From assembly GCA_022447405.1 (NCBI GenBank), contig JAKVCE010000106.1:1-7281 (forward strand): DNA of 7,281 nt. Direction: 5' to 3'. The position numbers and the translations under genes were made by a program. The notes beneath the pieces were generated by a model, which did no database searches, was not told the DNA's origin, and saw only the letters and a program-made list of their open reading frames with translations. This stretch comes from Planctomycetota bacterium (lineage in GTDB: Bacteria; Planctomycetota; UBA1135; GCA-002686595). This document shows positions 1-4,203 of the stretch, piece by piece. Positions within the stretch are counted from its first letter, which is position 1, and each line of letters begins with the position of its first letter.

Positions 1-983
1 AGACGGTTGAACTTGGCGGTGGCCGCCAAGAGGTTCCTGATCTCCGCCGAGCGATGGACCTCAACGACCAAGGGGAGCTCGCCGTTCGCGACCCGCGCGA
101 AGACCTCCTTGTCTGCGTCGTGCTTGGGGGCCTTGGGAGCCTTGTCCTCTTTGTAGCGCTCCTCTTTGAACTCCTTGCCCTTCTCCTTCGCCTCCTCGAT
201 CTCTTTGTCGCGGTCCTTCTTGGCCTTCTTGAAGTCCTTCTCAAGCTCCTTGACCTTCTCGGCGATCGCCTCCTCCCACTCCTTCTTGTCGATCTCGTGC
301 TCGTTCTGGGCGATTCGATACGCGACGCCGGAGTCGAGCTGCGCGGCGAGCTTGTCCACCTGGCTGATGCGCTCGAAGGGGTCCATCGGGCTCGGACCGC
401 TCTCCACGAGGGTGAAGGAGCCGTCGGGCCCCATCGTGAAGGTGGAGCCCCCGCTGGAGGGGTCGGTCAAGCCGATCGAGGCGCCGAGCGCGGTCTCCGC
501 GCTGGCGATGAGCCCGTCCCCGCCATCCGGCGCGAGGCTCACAACGCTCGAGAGCCCGTTCACCGGGGCTCGGTGCGAGGCTTGCGCCCGCACCGCGGTC
601 ACGCCTGCCTCGAGCGCCTGCTTCTTCAGGAACTCCTGTCCGAAGGGGTCGATGGCGTCGGCGGTGCGTGTCGCCGGCGAGACCCCCGTGAAGGAGACGT
701 CAGTGGAGTTGACACCCAAGACGGACCAGGGATCGACGAAGCCCGCGCAGACGACCGCGCCGCTCAGCTCGCGCGCGCCCTCAGGGACCTCGATCTCTGC
801 TGCGACGCGACGGATCACACCGTCGACCACCAGCACATCTACGTCCTTCATGACCTCGCCAGGGCGGACGATGACCTCGCCCGCGTGGATGACGACCGCG
901 TCTCCAGCGGCAGCTGCTGGACACCACGCGCTAGCCAGGAGCGCAGAGAGGACAAAGGGGGCCCGGATGGAGAGCTTTCTCAT
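1..983 (-). CDS. Exported amidohydrolase-like protein lacking HxH motif (3' partial)
   Basis: The visible part is 327 codons and the C-terminus lies beyond the left edge. The start is the ATG at 983-981; TATAGGAAG ends five bases upstream and can be read either as a ribosome site (GGAAG) or as a -10 box. Residues 1-26 form a signal peptide (RK, a hydrophobic stretch, then a PAAAA cleavage region), so the protein is probably periplasmic. Residues 30-90 follow the N-terminal beta-sandwich pattern of the amidohydrolase superfamily: KDVDVLVVDGVIRRVA, then GAVVCAGFVDP. In active members the strand-1 motif is DxHxH; here it reads D84-P-W-S-V88, so both metal histidines are missing. A Lys/Glu-rich coiled coil covers about 228-282, followed by PLVVEVHRSAEIRNLL (304-319), which resembles the family's later barrel strand with a conserved His. 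I infer an amidohydrolase fold that is catalytically altered or inactive, possibly a partner of a second amidohydrolase outside the window. The substrate is unknown. The family assignment is moderately sure; loss of HxH is read directly. Confidence 0.75.
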   Translation of the reverse strand, partial: MRKLSIRAPFVLSALLASAWCPAAAAGDAVVIHAGEVIVRPGEVMKDVDVLVVDGVIRRVAAEIEVPEGARELSGAVVCAGFVDPWSVLGVNSTDVSFTGVSPATRTADAIDPFGQEFLKKQALEAGVTAVRAQASHRAPVNGLSSVVSLAPDGGDGLIASAETALGASIGLTDPSSGGSTFTMGPDGSFTLVESGPSPMDPFERISQVDKLAAQLDSGVAYRIAQNEHEIDKKEWEEAIAEKVKELEKDFKKAKKDRDKEIEEAKEKGKEFKEERYKEDKAPKAPKHDADKEVFARVANGELPLVVEVHRSAEIRNLLAATAKFNR

Positions 984-987
984 GGAT

Positions 988-996
988 CTTCCTATA
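988..996 (-). promoter_or_regulatory. RBS or -10 box of the amidohydrolase-like gene
   Basis: On the minus strand TATAGGAAG is followed by five bases and then the ATG. GGAAG is a reasonable Shine-Dalgarno core at acceptable spacing. TATAGG is also seven bases from the ATG, the same placement as the TACACT boxes of the divergent pair at 4134-4199, so a leaderless start is possible. The sequence alone does not decide between the two. Confidence 0.4.
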
Positions 997-1003
997 GAGG
1001 CGC

Positions 1004-1025
1004 GGCCTGGAGGGTCTCCAAGGCC
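1004..1025. repeat. Inverted repeat upstream of the amidohydrolase-like gene
   Basis: GGCCTGGAG (1004-1012) pairs with CTCCAAGGCC (1016-1025) around a GGT loop, with one unpaired A at 1020. It starts 21 bases upstream of the ATG at 983. If the TATAGG at 996-991 is a -10 box, this repeat covers the -35 region and could be an operator. If the transcript starts further upstream, it would form a leader hairpin. The structure is directly visible; the role is inferred. Confidence 0.4.
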
Positions 1026-1028
1026 CGA

Positions 1029-1049
1029 AGCGGAGGGTGGGGTTCCGCT
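1029..1049. repeat. Second inverted repeat in the same upstream region
   Basis: AGCGGA (1029-1034) and TCCGCT (1044-1049) are perfect complements across a nine-base spacer. The repeat lies three bases beyond the inverted repeat at 1004-1025, so the two form a tandem. A six-bp GC-rich stem can occur by chance in DNA of this composition, so confidence is low. Confidence 0.25.
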
Positions 1050-1190
1050 GGATGTGTGGTGTGTGAGCCCTCTTTCATGCGCCGTATTTGCGGTGGAGCC
1101 GAGGACTCGACGCAGATGATAAGGCAAGCGCTCGTTCCAGGGCTAGACCACCCGCAAAGTCTTGTTAAATCGGGGTTTGTGAGTGAGCCA

Positions 1191-1211
1191 GAGGGCCTGG
1201 ATGAGGCCCTC
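1191..1211. repeat. Perfect 8-bp inverted repeat with 5-nt loop
   Basis: GAGGGCCT (1191-1198) and AGGCCCTC (1204-1211) are perfect complements around GGATG. It sits 148 bases upstream of the GTG start at 1359 and 208 bases upstream of the ATG at 983. Neither strand has a T-run after it, so a standard intrinsic terminator is not supported. An operator, an attenuating hairpin or an insulating structure between divergent transcripts are the options. Confidence 0.4.
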
Positions 1212-1358
1212 CTCCTCTCCTTCGCAGCCCGCGCCGGGGTGTGCTGTCCGGCTGCGTAAATTTCTTCGATCTCTGCGGTATTTTCGCGTTCGGAGGCTGC
1301 TCAAACCCGGCTAACGGCCCTCGTACGCCCGTATATCCACCTCCGGGCAGACACCCAA

Positions 1359-1832
1359 GTGCACCCCTTCCTGCTTCAACCTGACTATTGGCGCACGCGC
1401 CTTGAGCGACCTGGCTCGCCCCAGGGCTCGCTGCTGCTCCTCCCGCGGCCCGATGTCTCCACGCCCTTTGTCGAGGTAGAGGAGTTTCGCTTCCGGGCCC
1501 ACGATGGCCTCCGGCTCTGGGGCGTCCGCATGCTCGCGGGTTACCCGGTCCCGGAGCTCCCCTCCAAGATCTGTATCGTGGACCCTGCGACCGACATCGG
1601 CCCTGAGACACGCGCCCTCGAACCCGGGGGCGCTTATTTTTTCCTCCGAGAGCCGCAGGGCAGGCGCCTCGAAGACCAGGTCCTCGACGTGCTCCGACTC
1701 GCCTGCCTCATCGCCAACCTCGAGCGCCGCGGGGTCGAGAGCGTCGACTGCGCCGCAGATGACCAAGAGGCCGAGCCCAATCACCTCGCCTTACGGATCG
1801 CCGAAGAGCTCAAGCAGATGATCCTCGTCTGA
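1359..1832 (+). CDS. Conserved-looking hypothetical protein, 157 aa
   Basis: I do not recognise this protein. It has no signal peptide or membrane segment and is probably cytoplasmic and compact. Visible landmarks are QPDYWRTRLERPGS (7-20), LLLLPRPD (25-32), VEVEEFRFRAHDGLRLWG (38-55), GRRLEDQVLDVLRLA (101-115) and an acidic helical C-terminus ending ELKQMILV. The phrase FRFRAHDGLRLWG recalls the strand-turn seen near the N-terminus of some alpha/beta hydrolases, but no nucleophile motif follows and the protein is too short for that fold. The coding call rests on strongly GC-biased third positions and on the failure of the overlapping minus-strand frames to show any family features. GTG 1359 is the first possible start in a frame open from 1257, yet it has no Shine-Dalgarno sequence, so the start is uncertain. 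It converges on the peroxidase fusion gene with a 13-base gap. Confidence 0.62.
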   Translation: MHPFLLQPDYWRTRLERPGSPQGSLLLLPRPDVSTPFVEVEEFRFRAHDGLRLWGVRMLAGYPVPELPSKICIVDPATDIGPETRALEPGGAYFFLREPQGRRLEDQVLDVLRLACLIANLERRGVESVDCAADDQEAEPNHLALRIAEELKQMILV

Positions 1833-1849
1833 GCGCAGCGCGCGCTCAG
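1829..1849. terminator. Hairpin spanning both convergent stop codons
   Basis: CTGAGCGC (1829-1836) and GCGCTCAG (1842-1849) are perfect complements around AGCGC; a T-G wobble and one more G-C pair can extend the stem. The plus gene's TGA (1830-1832) lies in one arm and the minus gene's TCA complement (1846-1848) in the other. The symmetry means both mRNAs would form the same hairpin at their stops. There is no T-tract, so it is either a hairpin-only bidirectional terminator or a 3'-end stabiliser. The structure is seen; the function is inferred. Confidence 0.45.
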
Positions 1850-4128
1850 GCCCCGGCCGCTCGCCAGGCCCGCCTGAACAAGCGACGCTTCCCCTCGCCC
1901 CACTCAGGGGACGGCAAGAGCGGCGGGGTCGTGGTGCCCTCAGCCTCGCTCCAAGAGTTCCCCTCTCCGCTCACATCCCACAAGAGGTCGCAGCCAGGCA
2001 AGCCGAGGTCTAGCGCCTGCTGGTCCGGGTCTAGCCCGTTCCCGTCGAGCTCGTTGTCGTGCACCCAGACTCGGTCAGGCCATGGGTCGACGTCGATGCC
2101 CCCCGCCTTCCTCTTCTGGATGAGGTTGCTGAGGGAGAGCACCGCGACCCCGCACGTCTTGTTGCCTGAGATCACGTTGGAGGTCACCTCGACGTCGTCC
2201 GCGCCCAGGATCAAGACGCCCGTTCCGGAGGGGACGTTCCCGACCATCGCGCCCTCGTCCGCGAAGTTCACGTGGTTGTTCTCGGTCACCACGTTGTCGC
2301 GCAGGAGGCAACCGATGGAGACCTTGGACGGGTTGTTTGGCAGGAGGAAGACGAGGAGGCCGCCGGCGTTGTCCGACACGTGGTTGCCCTCGACGAGAGC
2401 ATCGACGCAGTTCTCGATCTCGATCCCTGTCACGTTCCCCGTGGCCACGCAGTCGCGCACGACGACGTCCTTGCACTGGCCCACATAGATCCCAGCGTCG
2501 CGGGCGCCGGTGACCTCACAGCGCTCCACCAGGACCCCGATAGACTCCACAGGGTAAAGACCATAAAGCCCTGTATTGTAGGCTCTTAGGTCTCTCATGG
2601 TGAGCTCCTGAGAGAGGTTCAACATCACCCCATTGGCGGTGAAGTTGGCGAGGTCGAAGCCCTCGATCGTGAGCCCGCGCCCCGACCCGATGATCGCGTC
2701 CGAGAGCTCTCCGAGCCCGTCCAGGAGCGGACGCTCGTCGCCGTCAGGGACGCCGCGCAGGGTGACCTCATCGACGTCGAAGAGCACCGTCTCTGAGTAA
2801 ACCCCGGCGTGAACCTCGATGGTGTCGCCGGGCTCGGCGGCGTCCACGGCAGCCTGGATGCTCTCGCCGGGGCGGACCGTGTGAGTCATGGGCGCTCGCG
2901 CCTCTCCAGCCGCAGCTGTGCTCGGCGGGCCCGCAGGTGTGAGCGGCGAGGCGGGTCCGCTGTAAGCCACAGGCTCCAACCCAGAGAGGAGCCCAATGGG
3001 GGGGACGGGGAGTCGGCTCTCATCTGTGAGGGCGCGTAAAAAGGCGACGAGGTCTTGGCGTTCGCTCCACGAGAGGTCAAAGCGCCTGATCTTGTCGTCG
3101 ATCTGAGGGATGTCGAAGCCTCTCCCGCGGCCGCCGCCGTCAGCGTAGAAGTCGACGACATCCTCCAAGGTCTCGAGGCTGCCGTTGTGCATGTAGGGAG
3201 CGGTGAGCTCGATGTTGCGCAGCGTCGGGACCTTGAAGGCGTGGTTGTACGCCTCTCCCGCGATCGCGCCCCTGCCGAGGTCGGGCTCCCCTCCCTCCCT
3301 CGGAGGGACGCCGATGACCTTGAACTCTGGGTTCGCGAAGGTCGGCAAGTTGTGGCACTCAAAGCAGCGCGTCTTCAGCGAGCGGAAGACCGCCAAGCCG
3401 CGGCGCTCTGAGTCGTTGAGCGCCTCACGATCTCCCCTCGCGTACCTGTCGAAGCGCGAGTCCTGACTCGTGAGCTGCTCTTCGAACGCAGCGATCGCGC
3501 GCGTGACGTTCTCAAAGCTCAGGCCCCCCTCGCCGAAGACGCGCTCAAAGAGGCTGACGTACTCGGGGATAGCCGAGAGCTCTTCGACGAGCTCCTCCGG
3601 GTCTTGCCCCATCTCTTTGGGGTCTGTGATAGGACCGGCGGCTTGCTCTGCGAGGTCGGCTGCGCGGCCGTCCCAGAACTGTCGGTGGCTGTAGACCGCG
3701 TTCCACAGCGTGGGGGTGTTCCGCCCCAAGGGCACGCCGCCCTCGCGTTCAGGGCCCACGCCCTCTCCCCCGAAGCCCATGGCGGTCTCCCTCCCGTCAG
3801 CGAAGCCCAGGTTTGGGTGGTGGCAGTGGGCGCAAGAGGTCTCGTTGTCGCCAGAGAGGATCGGGTCAAAGAAGAGCATGTTGCCCAGCTCGTAGAGGTT
3901 CAGGTCGAGCTCCTCCTCAGCGCCGACCTTCTCTGGGAAGGGCCTGTCCAAGCTCCTCCCCTCTTCGAGCATCCGGAAGAAGTGGACGCCCTCTGCGGCG
4001 GCTCGCTCCGCCCGGGGAGCGTCGCGCGCGGGGTCAGCCAGGCTCTCTAGCGGCGCCCACGCGAGCGCCGCTACGCCGACGGCGAGGGAGGCTGCCGCGA
4101 CAGCGAAGAGCTTCTTCGTCTTGGTCAT
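1846..4128 (-). CDS. Di-haem cytochrome c peroxidase/MauG fused to parallel beta-helix
   Basis: This 760-residue exported protein has two modules. Residues 1-31 are a signal peptide (KTKK, a long hydrophobic stretch, then ESLA before D32), placing it in the periplasm. About 75-370 is a bacterial di-haem peroxidase/MauG domain: haem sites CAHCH at 99-103 and CFECH at 255-259, GFADGR (108-113), the QFWDGRA motif with Trp152 (the tryptophan lying between the haems in this family), and PYMHNG with Met313 as the probable axial ligand of one haem, as in CCPs rather than the Tyr of MauG. A Pro/Ala-rich linker (about 371-414) leads to a right-handed beta-helix (415-725) opening [18 protein letters not shown] and containing [34 protein letters not shown] and PSGTGVLIL. 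These match my memory of the TIGR03805 family of unknown function. ATG 4128 is preferred to the adjoining GTG 4131 because TACACT lies seven bases before it. The redox substrate is unknown; the helix may bind a polysaccharide or other surface polymer. Confidence 0.9.
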   Translation of the reverse strand: MTKTKKLFAVAAASLAVGVAALAWAPLESLADPARDAPRAERAAAEGVHFFRMLEEGRSLDRPFPEKVGAEEELDLNLYELGNMLFFDPILSGDNETSCAHCHHPNLGFADGRETAMGFGGEGVGPEREGGVPLGRNTPTLWNAVYSHRQFWDGRAADLAEQAAGPITDPKEMGQDPEELVEELSAIPEYVSLFERVFGEGGLSFENVTRAIAAFEEQLTSQDSRFDRYARGDREALNDSERRGLAVFRSLKTRCFECHNLPTFANPEFKVIGVPPREGGEPDLGRGAIAGEAYNHAFKVPTLRNIELTAPYMHNGSLETLEDVVDFYADGGGRGRGFDIPQIDDKIRRFDLSWSERQDLVAFLRALTDESRLPVPPIGLLSGLEPVAYSGPASPLTPAGPPSTAAAGEARAPMTHTVRPGESIQAAVDAAEPGDTIEVHAGVYSETVLFDVDEVTLRGVPDGDERPLLDGLGELSDAIIGSGRGLTIEGFDLANFTANGVMLNLSQELTMRDLRAYNTGLYGLYPVESIGVLVERCEVTGARDAGIYVGQCKDVVVRDCVATGNVTGIEIENCVDALVEGNHVSDNAGGLLVFLLPNNPSKVSIGCLLRDNVVTENNHVNFADEGAMVGNVPSGTGVLILGADDVEVTSNVISGNKTCGVAVLSLSNLIQKRKAGGIDVDPWPDRVWVHDNELDGNGLDPDQQALDLGLPGCDLLWDVSGEGNSWSEAEGTTTPPLLPSPEWGEGKRRLFRRAWRAAGA
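1954..2886 (-). other. Right-handed parallel beta-helix domain (TIGR03805-like)
   Basis: Encoded residues 415-725 of the fusion protein. Repeats of about 22-24 residues with the V-x-V/N-x-V spacing of beta-helix coils are visible, for example [39 protein letters not shown] and [20 protein letters not shown]. From memory of the family, TIGR03805 proteins occur as a two-gene pair or fusion with TIGR03806-type di-haem cytochromes. Here the partner is instead a CCP/MauG domain. I see no polysaccharide lyase catalytic signature, so binding or scaffolding is more likely than cleavage. Confidence 0.75.
3019..3906 (-). other. CCP/MauG di-haem domain of the fusion protein
   Basis: Encoded residues 75-370 of the 760-residue protein. 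The length is close to that of a stand-alone mature bacterial cytochrome c peroxidase, so the domain appears complete. It has two CxxCH sites about 156 residues apart, a [20 protein letters not shown] block between them and the [18 protein letters not shown] block after the second. All the landmark residues I can recall for the family are present, so the domain is likely to be active. In the family the reaction is reduction of H2O2 to water with electrons from a small c-type cytochrome or copper protein, or protein modification in MauG. Confidence 0.85.
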
Positions 4129-4133
4129 CACCG

Positions 4134-4141
4134 AGAGTGTA
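4134..4141 (-). promoter_or_regulatory. TACACTCT box, putative -10 of the peroxidase fusion gene
   Basis: On the minus strand TACACT is followed by CTCGGTG and then the ATG at 4128. The seven-base spacing fits -10 to +1, supporting ATG 4128 as a leaderless start over the upstream GTG at 4131, which would leave only four bases. Confidence 0.5.
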
Positions 4142-4158
4142 AGTCCTGCGGAAGACCT

Positions 4159-4177
4159 TCACCTCGAAAGTCACCTC
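4159..4177. repeat. TCACCTC direct repeat between the two promoters
   Basis: TCACCTC at 4159-4165 and again at 4171-4177, separated by GAAAG, gives a 12-bp period, close to one helical turn. On the minus strand it reads GAGGTGA-N5-GAGGTGA. The copy at 4159-4165 lies 17 bases from the minus-strand TACACT and so overlaps its -35 position. This is a candidate activator or repressor site serving both genes. Confidence 0.4.
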
Positions 4178-4191
4178 TCGCGGAGGAGGGC

Positions 4192-4199
4192 TACACTCT
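4192..4199 (+). promoter_or_regulatory. TACACTCT box, putative -10 of the acylase gene
   Basis: TACACT (4192-4197) is followed by six bases and the ATG at 4204. There is no alternative start codon upstream in frame within this intergenic region, so the leaderless reading does not conflict with the start call. Confidence 0.5.
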
Positions 4200-4203
4200 A
4201 CGA

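Larger units (their letters stand above)
984..1358. other. Divergent intergenic region with inverted repeats
   Basis: This 375-base stretch separates the minus-strand amidohydrolase-like gene from the plus-strand unknown gene. I see no convincing gene in it. It holds three inverted repeats, listed separately (1004-1025, 1029-1049, 1191-1211), and a locally AT-richer patch around 1257-1290 (TAAATTTCTTCG ... GGTATTTTCG) that could contain a promoter for the plus-strand gene. A GGAGG at 1292-1296 is not followed by a usable start codon at ribosome-binding distance. No tRNA-like or riboswitch-like core was recognised. Confidence 0.6.
4129..4203. promoter_or_regulatory. Compact divergent promoter region of peroxidase fusion and acylase
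   Basis: These 75 bases must contain the 5' control signals of both divergent genes. TACACTCT occurs on the plus strand at 4192-4199 and in mirror image on the minus strand at 4141-4134. TACACT resembles a sigma-70-type -10 box (TAnnnT). It lies six bases before the ATG at 4204 and seven before the ATG at 4128, which would put +1 at the start codon of each gene, giving leaderless mRNAs. No consensus -35 is evident; 17 bases upstream the minus strand reads AGGTGA and the plus strand AGTCAC. A purine-rich GGAGGAGGG (4182-4190) is 13 bases from the acylase ATG, too far for a typical ribosome site. Confidence 0.6.

Noticed and set aside
54..1259. Long plus-strand open frame of 401 codons (and another at 166-1119) opposite the amidohydrolase-like gene
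   Set aside because: Their translations are low-complexity Leu/Arg- or Ser-rich sequences without family features, whereas the minus frame has a signal peptide, a start with upstream signals and amidohydrolase motifs. They are antisense shadows in GC-rich DNA.
1256..1296. Promoter (TATTTT) and GGAGG ribosome site for the 157-residue gene
   Set aside because: The hexamer has no recognisable -35 and the GGAGG has no start codon at usable distance. It is mentioned under the intergenic entry but not called.
1165..1784. Two minus-strand open frames (1165-1611 and 1311-1784) opposite the 157-residue gene
   Set aside because: The plus frame has the stronger GC bias at its own third positions and more protein-like composition. 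The minus frames show none of these and no motif.
4182..4190. GGAGGAGGG as the Shine-Dalgarno of the acylase
   Set aside because: It is 13 bases from the ATG, too distant for normal function, and lies upstream of the likely -10 box TACACT, so it would not be in the mRNA if that box is used. It remains an alternative if transcription starts upstream.
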